The notes beneath the pieces are model-generated. The model was not told the origin of the DNA, made no database searches, and saw only the letters and a list, made by a program, of their open reading frames with translations. A DNA stretch of 23,828 nt, taken from positions 1 through 23,828 of the forward strand of contig WTJO01000053.1 of the NCBI GenBank assembly GCA_011524805.1, read 5' to 3'. Shown in pieces: positions 16,418-23,828 of this stretch. This DNA comes from Alphaproteobacteria bacterium. Lineage in GTDB: Bacteria; Pseudomonadota; Alphaproteobacteria; Puniceispirillales; Puniceispirillaceae. The first letter of the stretch is position 1. Every line of letters starts with the position of its first letter. Position numbers and translations under genes: made by a program.

Positions 16418-16993
16418 ATGCCATCACATATCAAAGGATTGCATCATACAGCATTTAGATGCCGGGATTCAGAGCAAACCAGAGCCTTCTATGAGGATTT
16501 TCTTGGCCTGCCTCTGGCTGAGACACTTGAAATTGGCCTAACCAAAACAGGCAACCAGTCACAATATCTTCATACCTTCTATCAGATGGATGATGGCAGT
16601 TTTCTGGCCTTTTTCGAAGCGCCATCAATGCCGTTTGAGTTTAAGGAACAACATGATTTTGATTTGCATATCGCTCTTGAGGTGCCGCATGAGCATATGA
16701 TGGCGATGAAGCAGAAGGCAGAAGCTGAAAACCGCGAATGTCGCGGTGTGAGCGATCATGGCTTTATCCATTCTATTTATCTGCGTGACCCAAACGGCTA
16801 TGTTGTCGAGCTGACAACCAAGGAAGATGGTCATGATGAAGCTGTTGACCCATCACAGAATGGCGCGCGGGCAAAGCTGGATAACTGGACAAAGGCAAAG
16901 CGCGAGGCTGGCATAGGCCCTGATGTTGCCCCCGGCTTTGGGTCTGTTGATACAGGCACGGAAATTGTCGGCACCGCAGGTGAAAGGCTGTAA
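16418..16993 (+). CDS. VOC-superfamily metalloprotein (glyoxalase/extradiol dioxygenase type)
   Basis: Vicinal-oxygen-chelate fold protein of 191 aa with two beta-alpha-beta-beta-beta modules in residues 5-135. A full set of four metal-ligand positions is visible: H10 (LHHTAFRCRD), E67 (FLAFFEAPS), H84 (DLHIALEVP) and E131 (GYVVELTT). The DPNGYVVE segment is typical of glyoxalase/bleomycin-resistance/dioxygenase relatives. A hydrophilic tail of about 55 residues with a conserved-looking KLDNWTKAKREAG stretch extends past the fold. AAGGAGAG precedes the ATG. The substrate is unknown: lyase, isomerase and ring-cleaving dioxygenase activities all occur in this fold. It is followed by the AEC permease after 34 bases, so the two may form a unit. 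Confidence 0.85.
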   Translation: MPSHIKGLHHTAFRCRDSEQTRAFYEDFLGLPLAETLEIGLTKTGNQSQYLHTFYQMDDGSFLAFFEAPSMPFEFKEQHDFDLHIALEVPHEHMMAMKQKAEAENRECRGVSDHGFIHSIYLRDPNGYVVELTTKEDGHDEAVDPSQNGARAKLDNWTKAKREAGIGPDVAPGFGSVDTGTEIVGTAGERL

Positions 16994-17027
16994 ATGCGGC
17001 CGGATAAATCGGCGGATATATAGCTAG

Positions 17028-17930
17028 ATGATAGATGTATTAGTTCAGGATATTCTGCCTGTATTCTCGGTTTTGGCGCTTGGCTTTATCCTTGGCAGAG
17101 GCCAGCTTGTCAGCACTGATGAAGCCTCTACCCTTAACCGCATAGCCTTTGTTGTGATGCAGCCTGCGCTAATCTTTGCGTTGGTCAACAGAGCCGATAT
17201 TAAACAGTTTCATTTGGATGCTGTGCTATTATACGGGCTTGGCCAGCTGGTGATATTTCTGCTGACCTTCTGTATCTGTCTGCTGATATTGAAATGCGAT
17301 AAAATTGAAGCATGGCTTCTGGCCATGGCAACAATTTTTGTCAATTCACTACTCTATATCCAACCTATCTCTGAGCTGATTTACGGCGCCGGAGCCAATA
17401 TGCCCATCACTGCTATTGTGATCTGGGATGCTACGGTGATATTTGCCTTTTTCATCATCACCACCGATTTGCTGAACGATAGAACCGCCTCGGTATCAGC
17501 CACGGTTGGCAGGCTGGCCAGAAACCCTGTGCTGATTGTGATTTTGCTAGGGGTGGTCTCAAGCCTGCTTGAGATAAAGGCGCCATCTGCCATGCTTACC
17601 GCTCTTGATTTTGCAGGCAGGGCAGCTGCCCCGATAACCCTGTTTGCGCTTGGCGTGATTTTATCCTCTCACAGTCTTGTGCCTTCGGCGACAATTACGG
17701 CTGTATCTGCGATAAAATTATGCGCCCTGCCAGCTATCATCGCCCTGCTTCTTGGGTTTGGCAGTCAGCCAGATAACTGGAGCCAGCTTGTACTGTTAAA
17801 TGCCGCAGGGCCTTCGGGAGCCATGGCCTTTTCGCTTGCTGTGCTCTATGGGGTGCGCACAGACAAGATAGCCCCTGTGATTATCTATACCTCTATCCTG
17901 TCCCTATTTTCGCTTGCATGGCTTGCCTGA
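17028..17930 (+). CDS. AEC-family (auxin efflux carrier type) permease
   Basis: Inner-membrane secondary transporter of the AEC family, whose bacterial members move small organic acids or amino acids such as malate or malonate. The 300-aa length and about ten hydrophobic segments are normal for the family. Typical blocks are PVFSVLALGFILGR at the first helix, LNRIAFVVMQPALIF, the central break at about residues 150-165, and APITLFALGVIL in the second half. It lies 34 bases downstream of the VOC gene and converges on the EamA gene with only nine bases between stops. The Shine-Dalgarno sequence is weak, consistent with read-in from the VOC gene. The substrate is not predictable. Confidence 0.85.
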   Translation: MIDVLVQDILPVFSVLALGFILGRGQLVSTDEASTLNRIAFVVMQPALIFALVNRADIKQFHLDAVLLYGLGQLVIFLLTFCICLLILKCDKIEAWLLAMATIFVNSLLYIQPISELIYGAGANMPITAIVIWDATVIFAFFIITTDLLNDRTASVSATVGRLARNPVLIVILLGVVSSLLEIKAPSAMLTALDFAGRAAAPITLFALGVILSSHSLVPSATITAVSAIKLCALPAIIALLLGFGSQPDNWSQLVLLNAAGPSGAMAFSLAVLYGVRTDKIAPVIIYTSILSLFSLAWLA

Positions 17931-17939
17931 GCATGCTCG

Positions 17940-18812
17940 CTATGGCGCATCTGCTCTCGTCTCGGAATACCAGCTATATAGTCCTGCCCCCAGAATAAGC
18001 ACAGAGCCAGCAATCATGAAGCTATCTATCTGTTCTGAGAATACGGTAATGCCTATCACAATGCCGAAGATTATCCGTGAATATCTGAACGGGCTAATGG
18101 CTGAAATATCGGCAAGCCGCAATGACAAAGCAATGCCCCACAGCCCTGCCGCCGCCAGCATCACCATGATAATCGCATAGACTAGAGGCCAGCCATCTGG
18201 CATTGTCCCGCCGCCCTCAATCATCATCATGATAAATCCTGTGCATGCTACCGCAACAGCGCCATAGAATGACAGACCGGCTATCGGCATATCGGGTGGT
18301 ACCAGACGCACAGACAAATCACGCAAGGCCAGCCCCACAGCCGCAAAGAATCCGGTCAGCAGATACAGATCAAACCCGTCAATGGTTGGTCTGATGATGA
18401 TAATCGTGCCTGCAAAACCTGTCAGTACAGCCATAATTCTGGCCACAGTCCGCCGCTCGCCAAGCATCATCATCGCCATGGCGGTCAGCAGAAGCGGCAC
18501 AAACTGGACAAGGGCTGTGACCGCAGACAGGCTGGTATTGGCAAGCGCAATCACAAGACAGCTTCCGCCCAGTATCTCGCCAAAACATCTTACCGCTAAA
18601 GCTGGATGAAGATAGGCTGATGACCAGATGGTCTGGCGCTGGCTTTTGGCAAGCACCGCAAAACATACCGCCGTGCCCACCCCGAAAATACATAAAATCT
18701 GCCCCACACCCATATGGCTGGACAGCAATTTGACCATACTATCGACCAGCGTGAAGGCAAGCATGCTGGCTATCATCAGCATCACCGCCTTCATGGTTGC
18801 AGAATATGTCAT
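17940..18812 (-). CDS. EamA/RhaT-family (DMT superfamily) transporter
   Basis: Ten-helix inner-membrane exporter of the drug/metabolite transporter superfamily, with two EamA halves (about residues 10-130 and 145-280). Diagnostic segments are LAFTLVDSMVKLLS in helix one, TSLSAVTALVQFVPLLLTAMAMMMLGER at the end of half one, and the second-half pattern ending in DSFMIAGSVLILGAGLYSWYSE. The reading frame can be opened at a TTG at 18818, but the ATG at 18812 is the simpler start. That ATG lies nine bases after the stop of the metallo-hydrolase gene, without its own clear ribosome site, so translation is probably coupled. The substrate is unknown; EamA members export amino acids, nucleobases or other metabolites. 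Confidence 0.85.
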   Translation of the reverse strand: MTYSATMKAVMLMIASMLAFTLVDSMVKLLSSHMGVGQILCIFGVGTAVCFAVLAKSQRQTIWSSAYLHPALAVRCFGEILGGSCLVIALANTSLSAVTALVQFVPLLLTAMAMMMLGERRTVARIMAVLTGFAGTIIIIRPTIDGFDLYLLTGFFAAVGLALRDLSVRLVPPDMPIAGLSFYGAVAVACTGFIMMMIEGGGTMPDGWPLVYAIIMVMLAAAGLWGIALSLRLADISAISPFRYSRIIFGIVIGITVFSEQIDSFMIAGSVLILGAGLYSWYSETRADAP

Positions 18813-18820
18813 CAGCAAGA

Positions 18821-19702
18821 CTAGGTACGAAGTCCGGATAGAGGCACTTTTAGATAGGTATCACCATTATCTTCTGCGTCCGGCATATGGCCAGCACGCA
18901 TATTGACCTGGATTGACGGCATAATAAGTTTTGGCATATTCAGCGTGGCATCTCTGGCTTCACGCGTGGCAACAAACGCATCTTCACTAACATGATTGGC
19001 GATATGGATATTATGTTCACGCTGCTCTTTAACACTTGTCTGCCATTGAACCTCACGGCCACCTGGCTGATAATCATGACACACAAAAATCCGGTACGTT
19101 TCAGGCAGTGCCAGAATTTTATGGATAGACCGGTACAGGGTACGCGCATCACCACCGGGGAAATCAGCTCGTGCCGTGCCACCATCAGGCATAAACAGCG
19201 TATCCCCGACAAATACCGCATCGCCAATGACATGCGCCATACAGGCAGGTGTATGACCGGGCGTATGAATGGCTCTGGCAGAGATATTGCCAATCATATA
19301 GCTATCACCATCACTTAATAGCCTGTCAAACTGGCTGCCATCACGCTCAAATTCAGTGCCTGCATTAAACACTTTCCCGAAAATATCCTGCACTTTGGTA
19401 ATGTCTTTGCAGATGATAATGTCACCACCTGATTTTTGCTGGATATAGGGGGCAGCAGATAGATGGTCCGCATGGACATGGGTTTCAATCAGCCATTGCA
19501 GGGTCAGCCCACCTGCTGTTATGTCAGCGATTATCTGGTCAGCCTGCTGATAGGCTATCGTGCCTGCCGCATAGTCAAAATTCAGCACTGAATCTATAAC
19601 AGCACAGCATTTTGTCTCTGGATCAACAACAAGATATGAAATTGTATTTGTATCATCATCATAATAGGCGTTAACCTCTGGCATCTTGATAGAATCTTCC
19701 AT
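18821..19702 (-). CDS. Metallo-beta-lactamase-fold hydrolase, persulfide-dioxygenase-like
   Basis: Metallo-beta-lactamase-fold protein of 293 aa resembling the ETHE1/Blh group, whose members oxidise glutathione persulfide to sulfite with a mononuclear iron. Metal-site residues are all present: H75, H77, D79 and H80 in THVHADH, H150 in HTPGHTPACM, D167 in VGDTLF and H209 in VCHDY. The early NTISYLVVDPETKCCAVID segment and the central PDGGTARADFPGGDARTLY match this subgroup rather than glyoxalase II. GAGGGG precedes the ATG at 19702. It is likely co-transcribed with the EamA exporter. A role in sulfide or persulfide detoxification is inferred from the family; the name 'Blh' used for relatives is unrelated to the carotenoid oxygenase in this window. 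Confidence 0.85.
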   Translation of the reverse strand: MEDSIKMPEVNAYYDDDTNTISYLVVDPETKCCAVIDSVLNFDYAAGTIAYQQADQIIADITAGGLTLQWLIETHVHADHLSAAPYIQQKSGGDIIICKDITKVQDIFGKVFNAGTEFERDGSQFDRLLSDGDSYMIGNISARAIHTPGHTPACMAHVIGDAVFVGDTLFMPDGGTARADFPGGDARTLYRSIHKILALPETYRIFVCHDYQPGGREVQWQTSVKEQREHNIHIANHVSEDAFVATREARDATLNMPKLIMPSIQVNMRAGHMPDAEDNGDTYLKVPLSGLRT

Positions 19703-19835
19703 CCCTTACCCCTCTCATCCGCAAGACCTGTCTTCTCTGGCATCCTGCAACCACCTGCCAGCATCTTCGTAATAATTCCTTGCTGTTCTAAATATAGGTG
19801 AGAACACCCCCAATAGACAAGCGCAATAGGCCAGA

Positions 19836-19909
19836 GGGCATGCCCCGAGCAGCAATGCTGCTGATTTGCATAGCGTCTGAAAAATCAGTATCCTGTCTAA
19901 AGAACAGGA
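19836..19909 (+). promoter_or_regulatory. Cluster of inverted repeats ahead of the extradiol dioxygenase gene
   Basis: Three symmetric elements lie in the 215-base divergent region: GGGCATGCCC (19836-19845), AGCAGC-AAT-GCTGCT (19848-19862) and TCCTGT-CTAAAGA-ACAGGA (19891-19909). The last contains the AGGA ribosome site of the downstream gene in its right arm. They are candidate operators or, for the third, an mRNA hairpin hiding the ribosome site. Confidence 0.4.
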
Positions 19910-19917
19910 AATAATTG

Positions 19918-20889
19918 ATGATCACCGCATTAAGCTATATTGGCATCTGTTCAGATAATACAGAGGATTGGCGCCAGTTCGGACAGAAAATTCTTGGCAT
20001 GCAGCTGCTAGATAGTGGCGGCCGGAATATGGCATTCCGTATGGATGATCAGGCACAGCGCCTGATTATCGCAGATGAGCCAGGTGATACAATTTCCTTT
20101 ATTGGCTGGGAAGTTGCCGAACATGGCTGTCTAGACAGGCTTGCCAGCCGGCTGGAAGACGCCGGATATGCGGTTACAGCCGGAAGCAGGGCAGTCTGCG
20201 ACAGACGACTGGTATCCGATATGATAATCTGCACCGACCCTGCGGGCTATCGGGTAGAAATTGTGTACAATCCGGTCAAAGTTGACGAGCCGTTCATACC
20301 CGGCCGGCCAATAAGCGGGTTCAAGACTGGCCCTTATGGCATGGGGCACGCTGTGCTTCATGTAGCAGACGCACACACTGTTCTGCCTTTCTATACAGAT
20401 ATTCTGGGCTTCAAATTAAGCGATTACGGGCTGACACCTGTGCCGCTATATTTTTTCCATGTGAATGGCAGACATCACAGCTTTGCAATTGTCGGCTCTG
20501 GCAGGCAGGGATTTCATCATTTCATGGTGGAATATGACAATCTTGACGATGTCGGTCAGGGATATGATCTGGCCTTAACAGGCATGGCAGAGATTGCCTA
20601 TACGCTTGGCCGCCACACAAATGACTATATTACCAGCTATTATGCGCATACTCCGTCGGGCTTTTTTGTTGAAAGCGGCTGGGGCGGGCGGATTATTGAC
20701 CCTGATAGCTGGCAGCCACATGAAACAGATATTGGCCCCAGCTTCTGGGGGCATGACAGGCTTCATCTGCCTTCGGACTTGCGAGATGCTTTTGAGCAGA
20801 AACGTCTGGATACGGCAGCAAAAGGACATCGCACACCGCATATATCAAACTGTCCATGGCTGTATCACCAGCTGGAAGATGGCCGGTAG
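19918..20889 (+). CDS. Type I extradiol (meta-cleaving) dioxygenase, BphC-like two-domain VOC protein
   Basis: Ring-cleaving dioxygenase of the two-domain type I class (323 aa; such enzymes are usually 290-310). It opens a catechol-type ring next to the hydroxyls using Fe(II) and O2. The N-terminal VOC half (residues 3-118) lacks a full metal triad, as is normal, and the C-terminal half carries it: H144 (GMGHAVLHV), H200 or H201 (GFHHFMVEY) and E252 (GFFVESGWGG). H244 in YYAHTPSG lies where the second-shell histidine is expected. The ATG at 19918 is preferred over an in-frame TTG at 19915 because AGGA lies eight bases upstream. Its stop directly abuts the start of the flavin hydroxylase gene. 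The natural substrate is not predictable. Confidence 0.87.
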   Translation: MITALSYIGICSDNTEDWRQFGQKILGMQLLDSGGRNMAFRMDDQAQRLIIADEPGDTISFIGWEVAEHGCLDRLASRLEDAGYAVTAGSRAVCDRRLVSDMIICTDPAGYRVEIVYNPVKVDEPFIPGRPISGFKTGPYGMGHAVLHVADAHTVLPFYTDILGFKLSDYGLTPVPLYFFHVNGRHHSFAIVGSGRQGFHHFMVEYDNLDDVGQGYDLALTGMAEIAYTLGRHTNDYITSYYAHTPSGFFVESGWGGRIIDPDSWQPHETDIGPSFWGHDRLHLPSDLRDAFEQKRLDTAAKGHRTPHISNCPWLYHQLEDGR

Positions 20890-22359
20890 ATGCTATTTGA
20901 TGTCGCGATTATCGGCTATGGCCCCACAGGCGCAACCATGGCCAATCTGCTGGCAATGGGCGGGCATTCAGTGCTGGTCATTGACAAGGAGGCAGATTTA
21001 TATCCTCTGCCACGTGCCGTTCATTTTGATGATGAGGTAATGCGGATATTCCAGACTATCGGTATTGCCAAGCCTCTGTCACAGGCTGTGCATATCAATC
21101 CGGGCATGCGCTTTATCGATCAGCATGACAGGCTGCTGCTTGACTGGCCGCGCCCTCAGCAGATAACCAGCCATGGCTGGCATGCAAGCTACAGGCTACA
21201 TCAGCCTGATCTGGAGAGATTATTGCGTGACAGGCTGGCAGATTACGCTGATGTCACCACCCTCACCAATATGGCAGTAACAGCTATCAGGGATCTACCA
21301 GATTACAGCCTGATAACCGGCACAGACAGAACCACAGGCAGAATAGACACATTCACCGCCCGTTTTGTGATTGGGTGTGATGGGGCAAATTCCTTTGTCA
21401 GACAGCATATCGCAGCAGAGATGGAGGATTTGGGGTTTGCAGAAGACTGGCTGGTGATAGATGTTGTGCTGGATAGCCCGCGCCCTGATCTGGGCGATCA
21501 TACTATCCAGTTTTGCTATCCTGACAGGCCAATGACCTATTGCCGGAATCCCGGTGCCAGACGCAGATGGGAATTTGCACTCAAAAAAGAAGAAGATCGT
21601 GAGGCCATCTGCGCGCCAGAAACAATATGGCAGTTGCTGTCAAAATGGATATCTCCGCAAGAGGCCACACTTGAGCGGCGGCAAGTTTATACCTTCCGCT
21701 CGCATCTTGCGCAAAGCTGGCAGCAGGGCAGATATTTTCTGGCAGGTGATGCTGCCCATCTAACGCCCCCTTTTATGGGACAGGGGATGTGTATGGGCAT
21801 AAGAGATGCTGCCAATTTGTCATGGAAACTTGACAGCGTTTTGGCAGGCAAAACAGACATGGCTATTCTGGATAGCTATATGGCTGAAAGGGCGCCACAT
21901 GCCAGAGCCTTTATCGAGACAGCCATACATCTTGGCGGGCTGATACATTCGCTTGACACCGAAACCGCGCTCAGGCTGGCAGACCCGAAATCAGAAGGGC
22001 ATAAACAGCTAAAGCCGCTTGCCCCGAAACTTGGCACCAGCGCCTTATTTGATGAAACACAGCATCAGATGATGCCGGATGTTGGCCGCCCCTGCCCGCA
22101 AATTAAGGTCGGCAACAATCAGACGCCGATGGATGATATGGCGGGCGCCAACCATATTATTATCGCAACCTGCAGACCAGAAAATCTGGCATCAGATATC
22201 CTGTGTCTCACACCAGATGATAGCCCGCAAATAGCCCCGCTTCTGGCACAGCAAAATGCCGAGGCACTATGGGTACGGCCAGACCGATATATCGGTGCGA
22301 TGGCGCCTGATGCCAAATATGCAAACCAGCTGTTTCCCGAATTTTTGTGGAATAGCTAG
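20890..22359 (+). CDS. FAD-dependent aromatic monooxygenase, MhpA-like
   Basis: Class A flavoprotein hydroxylase that uses NAD(P)H and O2 to hydroxylate a phenolic ring, similar to 3-(3-hydroxyphenyl)propionate hydroxylase (MhpA). Motifs of the family are GYGPTG (residues 9-14) for the FAD ADP moiety, PRAVHFDDEVMR (about 41-52), the CDGANS 'DG' motif (163-168), and the GDAAHLTPPFMGQGM 'GD' block (286-300). At 489 aa it is shorter than E. coli MhpA, mainly in the C-terminal thioredoxin-like part. The ATG follows the dioxygenase stop with no gap, so the two are very probably translated from one mRNA. Hydroxylation to a catechol followed by meta-cleavage is the inferred sequence of steps. No ring-fission-product hydrolase is seen in the window. 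Confidence 0.88.
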   Translation: MLFDVAIIGYGPTGATMANLLAMGGHSVLVIDKEADLYPLPRAVHFDDEVMRIFQTIGIAKPLSQAVHINPGMRFIDQHDRLLLDWPRPQQITSHGWHASYRLHQPDLERLLRDRLADYADVTTLTNMAVTAIRDLPDYSLITGTDRTTGRIDTFTARFVIGCDGANSFVRQHIAAEMEDLGFAEDWLVIDVVLDSPRPDLGDHTIQFCYPDRPMTYCRNPGARRRWEFALKKEEDREAICAPETIWQLLSKWISPQEATLERRQVYTFRSHLAQSWQQGRYFLAGDAAHLTPPFMGQGMCMGIRDAANLSWKLDSVLAGKTDMAILDSYMAERAPHARAFIETAIHLGGLIHSLDTETALRLADPKSEGHKQLKPLAPKLGTSALFDETQHQMMPDVGRPCPQIKVGNNQTPMDDMAGANHIIIATCRPENLASDILCLTPDDSPQIAPLLAQQNAEALWVRPDRYIGAMAPDAKYANQLFPEFLWNS

Positions 22360-22375
22360 ATAGCAGATATCTATG

Positions 22376-23257
22376 TTACGGATGCCAGTTATGACGGGGG
22401 GCAAAGCCAAGTGTTTCTTTCAGCTTTCTGTTTGAGAATAGACATTCATCTGGTGCGATATCACCTTTCAGGGGCACATCTGGATAGAAGCGTGAGATAA
22501 TCTGGTCTGTGTTCAGGTCAACTGAATTAGTGTCATTAGACACATTGAACACCTCATAGCCCAGCCCGTCCCTGTTTACACATAAATCAACAGCCTGTCC
22601 CAGATCACGCGCATCAATATAATTAAACGCATTATATAACCGCACTTCGGGGGTTTCACAAAACCCCTCAAACAGATGATATTCATCAGGTTCAATCACA
22701 TTGCCTATCCTGAGCCCGTAAATATCAAAGCCTGTACGGCGCTGAAATGCCTTGGCTGTTTCTTCATTCACCACCTTTGACATCGCATAGCTATCCATCG
22801 GGCGGGTCATATCTTCTTCTGTAACAGGCAGACCAAGCGGGGCTGGCTGGCCATGCGAGAAACACAGCCCATATACTGTTTCGGATGACGCAAAAATAAT
22901 TTTCCTGATACCCAGCTTTACAGCAGCTTCCAGCACATGATAGGTGCCCATCACATTTACACGGTATGTTTCAATATCTGAAGCCTGTAAAATGCGGGGA
23001 ATAGCTGCGAAATGCACAATCGCATCATAGGCTGGTGGCCATTGCGTCTGCCGAAGCTCGTCTCTGTTGATATGGGCCGACATGGCAGAAAATACCTGTG
23101 CCGCATCTGTAATATCCACCTTCAGATAATCCAGCCCTGCTTGCGGATAGCTGGTTATATCGGCATTTAGCACCTGATGCCCCTGTGCCAGAAGATAGGC
23201 GGCGGCATGCCTGCCTGCCTTGCCACTTGCGCCTGTGAAAAATATCCTCTTTGACAT
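22376..23257 (-). CDS. NAD-dependent epimerase/dehydratase (extended SDR)
   Basis: Extended short-chain dehydrogenase of 293 aa. The N-terminal Rossmann motif is TGASGKAG (residues 8-15), with D33 probably selecting NAD in LNADITSYP. The active site shows S124/S125 in FASSETVYG, Y157 and K161 in SYAMSK, and an N-terminal HFAAIPR block typical of sugar-nucleotide epimerases. The C-terminal substrate domain includes YIDARDLGQAVDLCV and VFNVSND. GGAG lies seven bases before the ATG. It follows the ThDP enzyme by 26 bases, so the two probably form an operon, and converges on the monooxygenase gene. The substrate is unknown: nucleotide sugar, or a small hydroxy-acid as in uronate dehydrogenase relatives. 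Confidence 0.85.
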   Translation of the reverse strand: MSKRIFFTGASGKAGRHAAAYLLAQGHQVLNADITSYPQAGLDYLKVDITDAAQVFSAMSAHINRDELRQTQWPPAYDAIVHFAAIPRILQASDIETYRVNVMGTYHVLEAAVKLGIRKIIFASSETVYGLCFSHGQPAPLGLPVTEEDMTRPMDSYAMSKVVNEETAKAFQRRTGFDIYGLRIGNVIEPDEYHLFEGFCETPEVRLYNAFNYIDARDLGQAVDLCVNRDGLGYEVFNVSNDTNSVDLNTDQIISRFYPDVPLKGDIAPDECLFSNRKLKETLGFAPRHNWHP

Positions 23258-23283
23258 GTGATGCTCCGTGATATCTATGCTGG

Positions 23284-23828
23284 CTACAGCGGATTAAGGC
23301 CCAGCTCGCGGCGAAATCTGTTTTTCAATTCGACCCCGTCCAGAATAGGCAGACTGCGCTCGACAGGCGCTGTGCTTATCTGAATAGCAGCAAATAGACT
23401 GCCCTGCTGGCTATCAAGCGCAGATAGTAGCGCGGCAAACCCTGCCTCATCTGTAACAGACATAGAGCTACCAATTCCGCAGGCTGAGGCCACACTGACC
23501 ATATCAATTCCTTTTGAGGTATGGCTTTGCTGATGGCCAGTCTCGCCAAACTGGCCATTATCCAGCATGATGATCGCCAGATTATCTGGCCTGCATGCCC
23601 CGATAGTGGCCAGCGCGCCCATTCCCATAAGCTGTTCGCCATCGCCTGTCAGCACGATTATCTGCCTGTCAGGTTGAGCCATGGCCAGCCCCAGCCCTGT
23701 CATGGCGGCACCGCCCATCGCCCCCCATAGATAGAAATTGCGCGGGCTGTCGCCGGCAGCATGCAAATCATAAGATGCGCTGCCAAGGCCGGTTATGAAC
23801 AGGCTATCCTGACAGTGCTGGCTAATCC
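23284..23828 (-). CDS. ThDP-binding subunit/domain, sulfopyruvate/phosphonopyruvate decarboxylase-like, partial
   Basis: C-terminal ThDP-binding domain of a decarboxylase; the open frame runs off the right edge, so the N-terminus is missing. The translated frame includes DSLFITGLGSASYDLHAAGD before the NFYLWGAMGGAAMTGLGLA block. The ThDP/Mg motif is GDGEQLMGMGALATIG with the paired asparagine in IIMLDNGQFGETGHQQSHT. This arrangement resembles the beta part of sulfopyruvate decarboxylase (ComE) and phosphonopyruvate decarboxylase. These take 3-sulfopyruvate or 3-phosphonopyruvate to the acetaldehyde form. Whether the gene is a stand-alone beta subunit or part of a fused protein lies outside the window. 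The internal TTG at 23766 is not a start; the frame is open through it. The epimerase gene follows 26 bases later. Confidence 0.78.
   Translation of the reverse strand, partial: ISQHCQDSLFITGLGSASYDLHAAGDSPRNFYLWGAMGGAAMTGLGLAMAQPDRQIIVLTGDGEQLMGMGALATIGACRPDNLAIIMLDNGQFGETGHQQSHTSKGIDMVSVASACGIGSSMSVTDEAGFAALLSALDSQQGSLFAAIQISTAPVERSLPILDGVELKNRFRRELGLNPL

Noticed and set aside
18379..18693. Minus-strand 104-codon frame inside the EamA transporter gene
   Set aside because: Alternative frame of the transporter, with Cys/His-rich composition and no domain.
20594..21040. Plus-strand 148-codon frame across the dioxygenase/monooxygenase junction
   Set aside because: It overlaps both well-supported genes in a different frame and shows no family motif.
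1..23828. CRISPR arrays, tRNA or rRNA genes, insertion sequences, prophage genes
   Set aside because: No regularly spaced repeats, no tRNA-like cloverleaf, no transposase or integrase frames were recognised on reading both strands.

Overview
This 23.8-kb window looks like the chromosome of a marine planktonic alphaproteobacterium, most likely of the SAR116 group (Puniceispirillum-like). The grounds are a green-tuned proteorhodopsin with a complete retinal operon, moderate G+C, compact gene packing and the mix of transporters and oxidoreductases. This assignment is inference from gene content; no marker gene is present.

Layout. (1) Positions 1-1389, minus: the N-terminal 463 codons of a flagellin whose variable region is replaced by a Ser/Thr-rich repeat stretch and an adhesin-like module; the C-terminus lies outside the window. 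A 530-bp AT-rich gap follows. (2) 1923-4050: a class V aminotransferase (plus) facing a 2-keto-4-pentenoate hydratase family enzyme (minus). (3) 4225-12009, minus: the phototrophy block. It reads, in transcription order, proteorhodopsin, crtE, crtI, crtB, crtY, blh and type 2 idi. A hairpin with a U-run lies between proteorhodopsin and crtE, and a strong terminator follows idi. The enzymes make IPP/DMAPP, then GGPP, phytoene, lycopene, beta-carotene and finally retinal, the chromophore of the proton pump. (4) 12157-13031: two small uncharacterised membrane proteins. (5) 13218-17930, plus: a BisC/DMSO-reductase-type molybdoenzyme, a YdcF-like DUF218 protein, a VOC protein and an AEC permease. 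(6) 17940-19702, minus: an EamA exporter and a persulfide-dioxygenase-like metallo-hydrolase. (7) 19918-22359, plus: an extradiol dioxygenase directly followed by an MhpA-like flavin hydroxylase, a pair suited to aromatic-ring hydroxylation and cleavage. (8) 22376-23828, minus: an NAD-dependent epimerase and the C-terminal part of a ThDP enzyme of the sulfopyruvate/phosphonopyruvate decarboxylase type, cut by the window edge.

The best points for a second look are the GGPP synthase with an altered second Asp-rich motif, the hairpin between proteorhodopsin and crtE, the structured proteorhodopsin leader, and the flagellin with a non-flagellin insert. No RNA genes, insertion sequences or CRISPR arrays were recognised.
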